DNA from: Macrothele yani
Taxonomy: Eukaryota > Arthropoda > Arachnida > Araneae > Macrothelidae
Reading direction: 5' to 3'
DNA length: 64,000 bases
Assembly: GCA_039090855.1 (NCBI GenBank)
Contig: CM076996.1
Location: 44,730,469 to 44,794,468, forward strand
The notes under the pieces are model-generated. The model made no database searches. It worked only from the letters and a program-made list of their open reading frames with translations, and was not told the origin of the DNA. Shown one piece after another: positions 1-10,960 of this stretch. The position numbers were made by a program, and so were the translations under genes. Every line of letters starts with the position of its first letter. Position 1 is the stretch's first letter.

Positions 1-634
1 TCACACGTGCCAGATGTCACATTTCAGTCCACGTAAACAGTCCTCAAACGAGAATGCCACCCCCACCAGCTTGAAGAGTACCCTGCTGGCAAGAAGGATC
101 CATCGTTTCACGTGGTTTGCGCCGTACTCGTATCCTGCCGTCCGCATGTACCAACGTGAATCTCGACTCATCAGTCCAGGCAACATTTTCCCACATGTCT
201 AGGCTCCAGTGGCGATGTTCCTGCGCCTATGCTTATCTTTGCACCCTGTGATGTGCGGTCAGCAGCGGTACCCTCGTGGGACGATGGCTTCTGTACCCCA
301 TAGCGAGGAGTTGGTTCTGGATAGTGTGGCTGCCTACACGTCTTTGTGCACCAGCGTTTAATTGCCGAGTGATTTCTTGCACTGTGGCCCGTCTATCCGC
401 TGTTACAATGCGAGCTAGCCGACGATGACCCCGCTCATCCACACGCTGTTGTCCACGGCAGTTGGCCCTTGCAGGGATGGTCTTACTGGATTCGATGTAC
501 TCACGGTGCACCCGTGACACAGTGGCTCGTGAAAACCCCAGTGCCTGCACGACTTCTGAGATGGAGTGACCCATTCTTCGGGCCCCGACAATTGGCCCAT
601 GATCAAATGCGCTTAGATCCTTCGTCTTACCCAT
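1..634 (-). pseudogene. Tc1-like transposase pseudogene, partial
   Basis: The minus-strand frame starts with MGKTKDLSAFDHG at 634. It shows the paired helix-turn-helix DNA-binding region of Tc1 transposases, including SRATVSRVHREY and RRLARIVTADRRATVQEI, down to about 233. After a frame break, the first catalytic motif TDESRF is readable near 150-170, followed by GRIRVRRK. A stop replaces the expected Trp in the VWG motif, and reading is lost at the left edge. The second Asp and the Glu lie outside the window. Known role of the family is cut-and-paste transposition at TA; this copy is inactive. Confidence 0.8.
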
Positions 635-783
635 ACTGCGTCCTAATCTTACTGATTCCCGTCGCATCACTCCTTATATTGTCAGATCGCTGCATACGTC
701 ATGTCGTTTCCGTTTACAGGGCCGCCCACAGCGCCACATTTTCATAACGCCAGCTGTCTCTAATTCAATTGGTCTTCAGTGTA
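1..783 (-). mobile_element. Tc1-like transposon, 5' part, cut by window edge
   Basis: The element runs on the minus strand and continues beyond the left edge of the window. Its inner end is probably the TA at 782-783, where the minus strand reads TACACTGAAGACCAATTG, a typical Tc1-type terminus. About 150 bases of leader separate this end from the transposase start. The other terminus is not in the window, so the end assignment is inferred. The copy at 51.3-52.1 kb encodes a closely similar transposase. Confidence 0.7.
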
Positions 784-1101
784 TTTAAAACACAAGGTCA
801 TTTCTTTCTACAAGCCGCCAGCACCACCCACTGGAGCGATTTTCATGATTTGTTTTTTTAAATGAAAGCTACTAACCCACAAATTTGTCACCGCTAATTT
901 TTATTGTCATAAGTATTTTTTTTTTATGTTATCATGGCATTTTCTTTGTACAATCCGCCGTTCGTTATTCTGGCGTTTGTTCTCGCTTCAGTACTTGCAG
1001 CGCCGTCTGCCTTTCTGCGGTGGTCGGACTTGGAACTAAGCCCTCCACTATCAACTACGTAGTTGTAATCAAAGTTCAAAGTCAAACGGAACTGCGGCGC
1101 T
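784..1101. other. Intergenic, no gene seen
   Basis: AT-rich sequence with short T runs. The open frames across it have no recognisable domain. It may be leader sequence of the OTU-like remnant that follows, but nothing in it shows this. Confidence 0.5.
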
Positions 1102-1440
1102 TTGGACTTTGCTTTCTATGTGAATGTGTTTAAGCTTACTCTTAGTAAAGAGTTGTTTGGGTTTGTCACGGAACGCAATGTTATCCCTATTCTAGGTGAA
1201 GGCAACTATTTATTTTCTGCTGTTTCTCAGTATTTTTATAATAATGAGGAACGTCATCGTAAAATTCGTATACGAGCAGTTGGAAAAATGAAAAACTAAT
1301 GGGAATATTACGAAAATTTTGTTGTTGCTGACCCATCTTATGTACTGCCCATGAACAATTCAACCGTTTATTATAGTTATGCATTTTATTACGATTCGTG
1401 TTATATGACAAGAAAAAATTTCAGTCACAGCTTTTTTAAC
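1102..1440 (+). pseudogene. OTU-like cysteine protease domain remnant
   Basis: The plus frame reads VIPILGEGNYLFSAVSQYF, then NEERHRKIRIRAVGKMKN, a stop, then WEYYENFV. This matches the start of the OTU fold, where the active-site segment is DGNC-LFRALS and is followed by an EERHREIR helix. Here Asp has become Glu and the catalytic Cys has become Tyr, and a stop follows. The domain is therefore dead even apart from the frame break. OTU domains occur in cellular deubiquitinases and inside several transposon types. I infer a transposon origin from the setting, but no flanking element ends were found. Confidence 0.6.
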
Positions 1441-1746
1441 CGTGCATGGCACGAGTAACGTACTAGTAGTATGACTAAAGAAGTGATATTCCTCCGTCCT
1501 TGGCACTTCATAACAATAATACAACTTCCGGTGATAAGCAGTGAAATGAGAGCCTTTTTCTTGTTGTAGGAGATTCTATTCTTGTTGTAGGAAATTCTAT
1601 TCCAAACTTGTTTTTATTTTTAAATATAGTTGCCCGGATCGGGTAATAAACTGGTTTTGTTTTTTGTACTATAATTTACATGTCTCGGGCATCTCGGGCA
1701 TGTTGTTTTTCAAGCCCTGGTAGCAAAATGGGCTGGAGTCATGTCA
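1441..1746. other. Intergenic, no gene seen
   Basis: Unassigned sequence with an AT-rich middle and a short direct repeat of a TTCTTGTTGTAGGA-like motif near 1557-1600. It holds no credible frame. Confidence 0.4.
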
Positions 1747-1754
1747 AATCATTG

Positions 1755-1756
<2 letters not shown>

Positions 1757-1791
<35 letters not shown>

Positions 1792-2000
1792 ATTGAAGGT
1801 TTAACGACCACCGTGAGCAACTCATTGGTCTATAAGCAGTTGACCGTCCCTAATTTAGGGCCCCTGGTTCCAGGGAAAGGAGAGAGCCAGTGCCGTAAGA
1901 CAAATACAACATCCATGCCTCACCGGGATTCGAACCCGGACCCCCTCCCGGACGAATGGTCATAAGCCATCGCTGAGACCACTGCGCCACCTGGGCGGCG
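1757..2000 (-). mobile_element. SINE1 (tRNA-derived SINE) copy 1
   Basis: Poly(T) at 1757-1790 is the tail of a minus-strand SINE. The minus strand starts GCCGCCCAGGTGGCGCAG, with box A (TGGCGCAGTGGTCT) and box B (GGTTCGAATCCC) of a Pol III internal promoter. The head resembles a class II (Leu/Ser-like) tRNA. The body contains CCCTAAATTAGGGACGG and ends near GTTAAACC. A 10-bp target duplication AATCATTGCT flanks it at 1747-1756 and 2001-2010. Confidence 0.92.
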
Positions 2001-2010
2001 AATCATTGCT

Positions 2011-2512
2011 ACCTAAGAAGTGGACCAAACACGGCTGTAAGGAGTGAACCTGCTCATCGGAAAGTATTGCTTTCCCGTTAGCTTTGTTATTCAAAGTGAT
2101 CCTTTAAGGAAATGGTTGGCACTAAACCCTTCTGACTAATTACCAGCTCAAAAGTCTATAACAATGGCGACGAACGACAGAAAGGAGATAAATGATTGAG
2201 TCATTTGTTTCCACCCAGTGGTATGATGTCCGTGTCAGGGAGACTAGCACTTATCCATCATTTCTTGGCCCATGGAGAAGAGAATAAAGGAATAGAAGTT
2301 TCCTTCTCATCTCAGCGATATTGTAAGTGATAACCTGCTGTTTATCGCTATCGATAGGTTAATGGTTGGCAGTGCTGAGATGAGGGGAAAGAAATGTTTT
2401 GCCGTTGCTTTCGTAAAACCGAGCAGCTATGTGAACATTTCTGTTTAGGGAGCGCAGAAAATTTTGGGGGAACATTTGGTTAGGTACATCTGCCGCTTAA
2501 ATGGTTAATATA
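2011..2512. other. Intergenic, no gene seen
   Basis: No coding frame or repeat recognised. It ends at the TA-flanked terminus of the next Tc1 element. Confidence 0.4.
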
Positions 2513-3932
2513 TACACTCATCGTCATAAAAAAATAGCTGCACCCAGAAGGAAGCAAGCGACAGGAATGAAACTTTGGACGGTAGGTTTGACATAGTGAG
2601 ACATGCAAATGATTCAAGTATTACGCACGGCCGCGCGTTTGACGCAAGCAACGACAGGTCTCAGCGCTGTGCCTGACCGGCTATGTAACGTCGTCCCGTT
2701 GCGCGTGCTTGTCATTCTGACTCGTGATGTTGCGTTGGTTGCATCCTTTGCAAGTGAAGTATGCCTCAGAGAAAAGTTCGGAAGCAATTCGAGCAGTTGG
2801 AAGAGTTCGAGAGGGGCCGCATCGTCGGGCTCCGGGAAGCGGGATAGTCTTATCGCCATATTGCGCTCCATACTGGTCATGCGGACATCACCATAGCACG
2901 CTGTTGACGGCAGTGGAAAGAACAAGGCACGCAGCAGCGACAGAAAGGGTATGGGAGACCTAGACGAACCACGGAGATAGAGGACCGACGGGTTGTCCGA
3001 CATGCGCGGAGTGACCCAACAGCCACGATTGCGGATATTCAGCGAACAGTGGTGCCCTCTATGCAACATCCGATTAGTGCCAGCACCATTGAAAGACGGC
3101 TGCACGACATAGGACTACACGCACGCAGACCGTTACGACGACTGCCCTTAACATCAGTGCATCGTAGCCAAATACTGCAATGGTGTTGTGCCAGACTGTC
3201 AAGGAGCCACTCAGAATGGCAGCGGGTGATCTTCATTGACGTGTCCCGCTTTTGTCTTGGAGGAGACGACCAACGAATCCGTGTGTGGAGGCACTGTGGT
3301 CAGCGCCAAGATGAACGGTTTGTTGTCGAGCGTCACACGTTCAGAAAGCCTGGTGTCATGGTGTGGGGTGCAATTGCCTACGATGCCAGATCACCTTTGG
3401 TGTTCATTACAGGCACTTTGACAGCCCAACGTTACGTTAATGAGGTCCTGCAACCAGTGGCCCTACCTTTTCGGAACGCTCACTCCGGTGTGATTTTCCA
3501 ACAGAACAACGCTCGTCCACATACTGCTGCTGTCTCGAGATCTTGCCTTCAAGGCACTGGCACTCAACCATGGACAGCCACATCGCCAGACCTATCGCCG
3601 ATTGAAAATGTGTGGGATGCTATTGGACGCGCTACCTACCGCACAATCTGCAGAAACTGCGTGAGAAGGCTTATCGCAGGACAACATTAGGAACCTGTAG
3701 AACTCTATACCGAGACGTCAGGCATGCTGTGTGAGCAAACATGGCGGCCCGACACCATACTGAGAGACACTATACTTACTGGCGTGTAGCTCAATAAATA
3801 TTGCCCATATCAGTCTCAATGATTAATCATTTATTGTTCATGGTAACCTTTACCTTCCTCCCGAATAGCATTGCAATCCGACACGTCCTTCTGGGTGCAA
3901 CTATTTTTTTTTTTTTTTTGACGATGAGTGTA
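2513..3932 (+). mobile_element. Tc1-like element, family A, copy A1 (complete ends)
   Basis: The left end is TACACTCATCGTCATAAAAA and the right end GACGATGAGTGTA, flanked by TA. The inner inverted repeat is GCACCCAGAAGGA. The 1.42-kb length is usual for Tc1 elements. Further copies are at 30.7-32.3 kb and 44.9-45.5 kb, with an isolated end at 19.9 kb. Confidence 0.93.
2761..3730 (+). pseudogene. Tc1-like transposase pseudogene (family A)
   Basis: The start is MPQRKVRKQFEQLEEFERG at 2761, followed by the helix-turn-helix region. Two in-frame stops, at the expected Trp in GWSY and in CWRQW, interrupt it. The DDE domain is open from 3049 to 3690. Motif 1 reads FIDVSRFCLGG (Asp kept, Glu to Val). 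Motif 2 reads FQQNNARPHTA, so the catalytic Asp is Asn. Motif 3 is SPDLSPIENVWD with the Glu intact. The last 40 residues are frameshifted, near LPHNLQKL. The spacing between the second acidic residue and Glu is 32 residues, shorter than the usual 34. The copy cannot be active. Confidence 0.88.
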
Positions 3933-6430
3933 TGTAAAATGACAATTAAAGCGCTGTAGATATAAGCAAAACCTTGACGTGGTTATCAATTTACAGCAGA
4001 AAAAAGAGACACCGCCACTTGAGTGAAAAGTATTCTACGTTCTGTTCTTCTTTCACGTGATGCTCAGGCATGCAAAAAGTCAAAAACGACTTTTGCCGAA
4101 TTCTCAACAAAATAATAATGAACATTTCCTTAATTAAAATTTAAAAAATTCTACTCTCGCGGAGAGTGCTTGCTTCCCGAAAACTGAATTAGCATTCTCT
4201 TGGTATTTCCTTGCAGCGGATGAAATGAAAGTAAAGTAAATTGATGTCGATTAGGACAGTGACGTCACAAGTGGGCACCCGAAGTATAGGATGATCGCAG
4301 CCTTGTCGTCCACTAACCTTGCGTGAGGTTTGGGAGTTTTGCTCATTCCACTGTCTTGAGTTACGACTCATTGTGGCCTCCCTTAGGTAGTGGCCCTAAA
4401 TAGGGATGTGCGTCTCATCTGCGTGATTTGTACAAATGTGTGTGGGGATGGGAGGGACAAAGACAGCCCGGATGGGATTCAATGCTCAGTTGGTCTGATC
4501 CCTAAGCCACAAAAAAGCCATGGTTAATAAATAAGGATAAAATATTTCCTCTTTTGATTTGCAGGGAGGCTGACAATAAATGAAATATGCACACACACAC
4601 ACACACACAAAATAAAAAAAAATACTGGATCTGTTTCACGAGCTGCGCATGATAAGACAAGCGCATTAAAAAAGTACTTCATTTGCATATGAAAAGGCTT
4701 AAAAGGTTACAAGTAAGCATCTCAAGTCGCACGCTGAATTGAAAGCATTATGATCTTTGCCACTGCTTCGGAATGGAGTTTTACAACAGAGATGTTATGG
4801 AGTACAAAAAAACAAAGTGATGACCAGAGTAATGAAAACTAAAATGATAGAAGTGCGTACAAGAAAACAAAACATAGGTTTAAACTTCCCCGAAATGCAT
4901 TTCGTGTTGTAAAATTGGACTATGTAATTACCGTTCCATGTAATTTCACTGTTTCGCATTTCCCTGCCAACCCATTGGGAGAAATAAATCCTATCAAAGA
5001 GAACTTCACGACGACTAAAGAAATAAGGAAAAAAGGATCCTGGTAAAAAAAAAAAAAAGTGGGCAAAATAAAAATGTTTGTGCAGTAACAAAACGGTTGA
5101 AAAAATACGGAAAAGACTGAAAAAAACTGAAAAAAAAAAGAAGTAAACGCTTCAAATACTTTTAGCATCGTATCGCTATTTAGCTCCTTAATTTCGCAGT
5201 TGATTCGTGAAATAAATAAAAAATCAAATAAAAAAAATGAAACGAATTTCTTATTTTATCCTGCTTTTCTTTTTTTTTCTTTTAGTTTAAGCTTCGGCTT
5301 TCTTTTCCTCCCCCTCATTAAAAGCTCATTATCAAAAGAAATTGAAACATGGAAGTTTGCGGCCAGAAACTTGGATACGTAAGAACTCAAGTTTAAAGCC
5401 ACATCAAGGCAAGGCTCAACCTCGTGCATTTGGTCAATCACTGCGTCCATGATGTATTAGAAATCTGATTTTTTTTTCTTTTCGTTTCTTTTTGCTCTCC
5501 CCCCTCCCCCCCTTTTTTTTTGCCTGAAATTTGTGTCGTAGAGGAAAAAACTCGGTTAACGAATTTCTCAAGAAAAACAAACACGGTTCACTTCTTCTTT
5601 CTCTCTCACCCTCACCCATACAAACGCATAAACCTACGCGCGCACTCACGTACGCATGCAAACAGAACTCTTTCATATGAAACGCCTTTTGTTTGAATTC
5701 ATTGAATAGGCTATTCGGGGAAACGTCATGGACTTCAAATAACCTTCAGGCAGCAGATGAGAGCTTTGAAGTTTCCACTTTTTTCTTCAACCTTTTTTTT
5801 TTTTTTTTCATTTTTTATCCCTTTCAAACTGCATTTCAAAAGACATTTGATACCAACAACAGGTGCCGGAAGCGAAACTTATCATTTTGAAGAGCAGAAA
5901 GGAATCTCTTGCCAGATTTCGGACTTTTCCAAGATTTTATCTCAAGACGCGAGCACACTGATGAATTTAAAAATTTTCTCCTGAAACACTGAATGGGCGT
6001 CAAAAAAGGACAGCAATGGGACAATATACTGTATATATTTCCCGATAAGAGCTGTACTTAAAGATCATTCAACCGGTATCTTCACTAAGTGCTCAAATCA
6101 GTTCTTACTTATTTGCCATGTTTATGATTGACTGTAACTTCTCGCTAGCCCCTTGTTTTTATAAAGTCCCTCAATGCTGGGATCAAACAGTAATCCTGAA
6201 AAAGCGGAGAAGTAACTTAAAAGAACCCTCACTCTATCAATATATCTTATTTTTATAAGACTTATTCGTATTTAAAAACGACATTTTTTCATTGTATTTT
6301 ATGTGGCGTATAGAAACTCTTTAACCTTTCGTTTTTACCTTTTCTTGTGAAAATTTTGGTTACCTCTCGTTATGCTTTCTCTTCTAAAAGTCACGCGTGT
6401 TGTGAGTGATAGTTAGTCAAGTCAAGATTA
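3933..6430. other. AT-rich non-coding stretch
   Basis: No gene, RNA or element ends recognised. It holds several poly(A) or poly(T) runs (for example near 5047, 5510 and 5795) and scattered short frames of biased composition that I consider chance. A CA microsatellite within it is listed separately. Confidence 0.5.
4590..4609. repeat. (CA)n microsatellite
   Basis: Ten uninterrupted CA units, followed by an A-rich stretch. Confidence 0.9.
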
Positions 6431-6499
6431 CTTTAATAAAAATGAATAATACAGTTGAAAGGATTAGACCGATTTATGGTCTTTATCACATTGCTGTGG

Positions 6500-7925
6500 T
6501 CATTTTTTACGCTTTCCAACTGTAGGTTGAAGAAGCGTATATGCTCCAGCTTTGCCCGTCTGTCTGTCTGTCTGTCGGCACGATACCTCGCGTTAAAATA
6601 GTTCGATTTCGATGAAATTTTAGCATGTGGTAGGGGACAATCTGAGAACAAACCCTATTGAAAATGGGCGAAGTGGAATCAAAGGTCAGGACATAGGAGC
6701 GGGATCCATTCCATCGCCCTTATGCGTCATAACTTACGTAAAAATGCTTCGATTACGACAAAACTTTATCATGTTGTTCCGGAGGTATACTGAACCGGTT
6801 CTGTTAAATATAATCGAAATGGGGTCAAAGGTCAGGGCACAGGAGCGAGATTTATTCCACAGCCATTATCCTCATAACTTGAGTAATGATTTCTGGTATG
6901 TTGGAAAGCGTATCATAATCAATGCATTGCATGATTTCACAAGTTTGTTGAAATTTACGAGTAATCTTTGCGTGGATGTTGTTTAACTGCGCTAAGGCTC
7001 TTGAACGCTTGTTGATGACTAATCTTCAACTACACTGACGGTCAATATTAATAATCTACAAAAAATAATAAACAAGTTAGTAAAATCATGCAATGCCTTG
7101 ATTATGATACGCTTTCCAACATACCAGAAATCATTACTCAAGTTATTACTCAAGTTATAAGGATAATGGCTGTGGAATAAATATGCTCCTGTGCCCTAAC
7201 CTTTGACTCCATTTCGATTATATTAAACAGAATTGGTTCAGTATACCTCCGGAACAACATAATAAAATTTTGTTGCAAAAGAAGCATTTTTAGTCAAGTT
7301 ATGAGGATAATGGCTGGCCGCCCCGGTGGCGCAGTGGTGTAAGCCATGGCCTCTGATCATTCGTCCGGAAGGGGTCCGGGTTCGAATCCCGGTGAGGCAT
7401 GGATGTTGTGTTTATCTTACGGCACTGGCTCTCTCCCTTCCCTGGAACCAGTGACCCTAAATTAGGGACGGGCGAGTGCTTATAGCCCATTGAGTTGCTC
7501 ACGGCGGTCGTTAAACCTCCAATCAAAAAAATAATAATAATAATAATAATGGCTGTGGAATAAATATGGCTCCTGTGCCTTGACCTTTGACCCATTTCAA
7601 TGACATTAAACAGAATTGGTTCTGTATATCTCCGGAACAACATACTAAAGTTTTGTCGCAATCAAACCATTTTTTACATAAGTTATGACGCATAAGGGCG
7701 ATGGAATGGATCCCGCTCCTATGTCGTGACCTTTGACGCCATTAACCCCATTTTCAATAGGGTTTGTCCCCAGATTGTCCCCCATCACATACTAAAATTT
7801 CATCGAAATCGAATAATTTTTACGCGAGTTATCGTGCGGACAGACAGACAGACAGACGGACAAAGCTGGAGCGTATACGTTTCTTCGTCCTACAGTTGGA
7901 AAGCATAAAAACGCACTTAGCTGCT
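6500..7925. repeat. Large imperfect inverted repeat carrying (CAGA)n motifs
   Basis: The arm at about 6500-6950 is repeated in reverse at about 7085-7925. Landmarks shared in inverted order are the CTGT tetramer run (6560-6577) against the CAGA run (7845-7859), the phrase CAAAGGTCAGG, CCGGAGGTATACTGAACC, and GGTATGTTGGAAAGCGTATC. Each arm contains about two degenerate monomers of roughly 160 bp. The spacer is about 130 bp. A SINE1 copy interrupts the right arm, so the two arms differ in length. CAGA-run repeats of this style are common interspersed repeats in invertebrates; the origin of the inversion is unknown. Confidence 0.85.
7317..7545 (+). mobile_element. SINE1 copy 2
   Basis: Plus-strand copy starting GCCGCCCCGGTGGCGCAG, with box B GGTTCGAATCCCGG and a tail of A plus (AAT)n. 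It is flanked by the target duplication ATAATGGCTG (7307-7316 and about 7546-7555). It lies inside the right arm of the inverted repeat and so is younger than that structure. Confidence 0.92.
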
Positions 7926-7977
7926 AATGTATGCAAAATAATCCACTGAAAATCGGCGAACATGCAAATTTCGCCAC

Positions 7978-8411
7978 GTGAAAGACTATCCCGCATTTTC
8001 TTTTGCCGCAAGAAAGCCGAATATGAAAATTAGGATTGCCGCCCTGCTGCAGCTGCCTCGATTAGCTGTAAGTGATGTTAGTGTCAAGTGGAAACGCCTA
8101 GGAGCAACAATAGCCCAGTCGCGACCTGGAAGTCTACATAAATTGACAGAGCTGTACCACCGAGTGCTGAAGCTAGTGGTGCGACAAAATGGCCTGTCCT
8201 CGGTTGCAACACTCACCAACGAGTTTCAGAATGCCTCTGGAAGCAACACCAGCACCATAATTGTTCGTCGAGGAGAATGGGTTTTCATGGACGAGCCGCA
8301 GCACACAAGCCTAACGTGAGCTAGATCAACTCCAACCGTTCGTTGTAATGGTGTGATGCTCAGCGCGAGTGGCTTCGCAACAGTGGAAATGCGTTCTCTG
8401 AAGTGATGAAT
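7978..8411 (+). pseudogene. Tc1-like transposase (family B), part 1 of 3
   Basis: N-terminal part of a Tc1 transposase. The frame shows the second helix-turn-helix region with GSLHKLTELYHRVLKLVV, GLSSVATLTNEFQ and SGSNTSTIIVRR. After a frameshift it reads on through WCDAQRW-like residues to KCVL-stop-SDE at 8390-8410. It stops abruptly inside the first catalytic motif, where a MULE-like element is inserted. The reading resumes at 14538, and again at 15925 after a second insertion. Two Trp/Ser codons near the break have become stops. Confidence 0.85.
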
Positions 8412-8526
8412 AGGTGTCGTCGCTTTTGCGGCCACTGCGGAAAACGTAGCTTTTGCGGCCACTGTGGAAAACGTAGCTTTTGCCAAGGTACTTAGAAGGT
8501 CATCATGATCATGATCATCATCATCG

Positions 8527-9319
8527 TCAACCATTATCAATCCACTGCTGGACAAAGGTCTCCCCAAGTTTCCTCCACAACGGTCTGTCTTGTGCCAGTC
8601 TCTTCCATGTCACTCCCGCATACTTACGAATTTGATCCACCCATCTCCCATGTGGTCTTCTTTTGGGTCTTTTCCTGTCCCTTGGAATCCAATCTAAAAT
8701 TTCGGCTGTCCATCGATGGTCTGTCCTTCTGGCAGTATGTCCAGCCGGTTGCCATTTCAGGGATTTAACTCTGATCATGATGTCTTCCACTCCTGTCATT
8801 TTTCGGATCAACGAGTTCATCTTCTTATCTCTCCTGGTTACACCAAGCATGCACCTCTCCATGCTGCTTTGAGTTGTCTGCAGCCTTTGTATGTCTCTTT
8901 TAGGTAAGGTCCACGTCTGTGCACCATACGTAAGCATTGGAAGGATGCACTGATCAAACACTTTTCTTTTAAGACATAATAATGGCATATTGCTCTTGAA
9001 AATTATGCTGTTTCTTCCAAAAGCTCTCCAGGCAAGTTTTGTACGCCGATTAATTTGTTCATCAATGTGACCCTCACTTGATATCTGCTGTCCAAGATAA
9101 ACGTACGTGTCTGCTATCTCCAGCTTTTCTCCATCAATCGATAAATCTTCATTTCTTGTAAAAGCATTGAACATCACTTTTGTCTTCTGAAAGTTCATTT
9201 TTAATCCCACTTCTTTACTCTTGTCAGAAAGTTCCTGTATCATACTCTGCAGCTCAGATGGGGAAGTTGCAAAAATGACTACGTCATCAGCAAAACGAAG
9301 GTGGGTTAGATAATCTCCA
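8527..9319 (-). pseudogene. LINE reverse transcriptase, C-terminal part
   Basis: The minus frame from GDYLTHLRFADDVVIFA to FVQQWIDNG is open throughout. It holds the RT catalytic FADD motif (C block), then the thumb and the conserved C-terminal region with RRPHGRWVDQIRKYAG. Compared with the copy at 21 kb it has one inserted Leu and scattered substitutions, but no stop. The upstream part (GQGDTISPKLFNATLE) continues at 10961-11142 on the far side of the inserted DNA element. The longer open frame to 9630 runs into the inserted element and is not LINE. Confidence 0.88.
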
Positions 9320-10960
9320 CCCAGCAAAAACACAAGTGCTGGGAAACTGCTGGCCAACAGCTGGCAGTGATGGGTCACTGCTGGCTGAAATCTGCCGCTC
9401 ACGGCCCGGTAGTGGTCCGTTGGCGGCAGCGCTATCAGTTGGCGAGCCATTGATGGCCCTGCAGTATCGCCGTGAATTGTGGGCGTCCAAGCAAGTGCCA
9501 CTAGTGGCCCGTTGCTGGCAACCAATGCAACCCCAACAGCAGGTGGAAGCAACAGGACTGCGCATGCGCAGAAGCAACATTTGCTGTGTCTCTCATGGTA
9601 CCAGTTAGTTGTAGACGACGCTATCGCCATCGTGTTATTTTAGTGAATGTTAAGAAAAAATCCATATGTAGAGAGGCGAATTAATTTCCTAATGAAATTC
9701 CACGTCGACGAAGATATCAGATTAAGCCATGAAATACTAGATTACAGCCATGAAATACACCGACTCCATTCCCATGAATAACAATTCATGGAATGGAGTG
9801 GGTGAATAACAAGAACAAATTTGAAACCGCTTGAAGCAAATGTCCTGGAAAACCATTAAAAAAATGTTTGTCGGAAAAAAAAAGAATTATACGCGTACAA
9901 GATTTATTAATTATTATTATTTGAAAGAAAAAAAAAAGCAACGTTATGTGGACATAATGTACTCATCCATGGGTGGAATGCACAAGACTGGGAGGAATTC
10001 GCTTCTAAAAATTACGAGAAGTAAAATACAATATATTTCCTCTTTAAAACAAATGTAGCTTAGGACAACGGAAAGGAAAGGTACAACGTTAAAAATGTAA
10101 CAGAATGTGACATGTACTCGGGTAAATATATATTAATTCAACAATCTCCTTTCAAGACGACAAGTACAGTAAAAAACTTTGGAAAGCGACTCTAAGTATG
10201 TACACTCCTTGAAAATGAGTGAAGTTCCCTTAAGGTAAAAATAAAACTATCGTTACGTTGAAAAAATAAATTTATGAATTATATGAAACTGACTTTTATG
10301 AAAAATACCTCGCAATATTGTAAAATGAAAGAGGGAAGGAACCATTCGATTACATATTCCGTACGAAACAGACAGCTTCAAGCACACCAGCGTGCGTGGC
10401 AAATTAGTCCGGTCGGTAGAGAGCTCAGCTCCCACGCAAACGGCCATGGTTCGTATCCACTCAGATTCAAACGGGCGTTTTTCCGATCTGTTGAGAAAAT
10501 TTCCGCAGCGCAGTGATAAAATTCGAAAGTTACGTAAGGGTATAAAAAAAAGTTGTAGATTTGGGGAACTGCGGTTATCCTTGATTTTTTTTTTTTTTTT
10601 TTTTTATGGCTACTACTGGGAAATTGGCAGACAAGATTCGGCAAGCCATCAATTACGTTACGTGGTTGCCGGCTGCCACTACCGGCAAACTAGCGGACCA
10701 CATTAGACTAGCCATCATTTCTGGCACGTACTTGCAGGGCCGCTGAAGGGCCATTTGTGGCAGCTACTGCCTGTGATGGACATCTGATGGCCCTGTTCTA
10801 GCATATGACAACTGATGGATGCCAACTGTTGGCCAGCTGTGGGCCTGAACTGCTGGCCCTTCTGTTGGCCGCCCGGACATTTTATTGACGGTTCGGCAAC
10901 GGCAACATAGTGCTGGGCCACTGCTGGCAGTGCTGGCCCAGCAAGACTGTTTTTGCTGGG
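9320..10960. mobile_element. Non-autonomous DNA transposon with GC-rich subterminal repeats
   Basis: 1,641-bp insertion inside the LINE. It begins CCCAGCAAAAACA and ends with the exact reverse complement TGTTTTTGCTGGG. Comparison with the uninterrupted LINE at 21.0-22.5 kb gives the empty site and a 2-bp CA duplication (9318-9319 and 10961-10962). Both ends carry dense, diverged GCTGGCC/GGCCAGC-type motifs over about 250-350 bp, which look like subterminal transposase-binding repeats. The middle is AT-rich with no transposase. The 2-bp duplication is seen in some CACTA/EnSpm-type and ISL2EU-type elements, but I cannot assign a superfamily. Confidence 0.8.
10398..10472 (+). repeat. tRNA-like fragment (degenerate)
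   Basis: A box A-like TTAGTCCGGTCGGTAGAG and a box B-like GGTTCGTATCC sit about 35 bases apart, as in a tRNA or the head of a tRNA-derived SINE. Acceptor stems do not pair. It lies inside the non-autonomous DNA element. Confidence 0.35.

Noticed and set aside
885..1133. Small hydrophobic frame resembling a signal-anchored peptide
   Set aside because: Low-complexity T-rich origin with no supporting feature. It overlaps the start of the OTU-like remnant in another frame.
4795..5676. Minus-strand frames rich in Phe/Tyr/Lys that look like membrane proteins
   Set aside because: They arise from A/T runs and biased composition, with no start context, homology or continuity.
9320..9630. Long minus-strand open frame fused to the LINE reverse transcriptase (a 367-residue reading)
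   Set aside because: The residues before GDYLTHLRF come from the inserted DNA transposon, as shown by the uninterrupted LINE at 21 kb. It is not a fusion protein.
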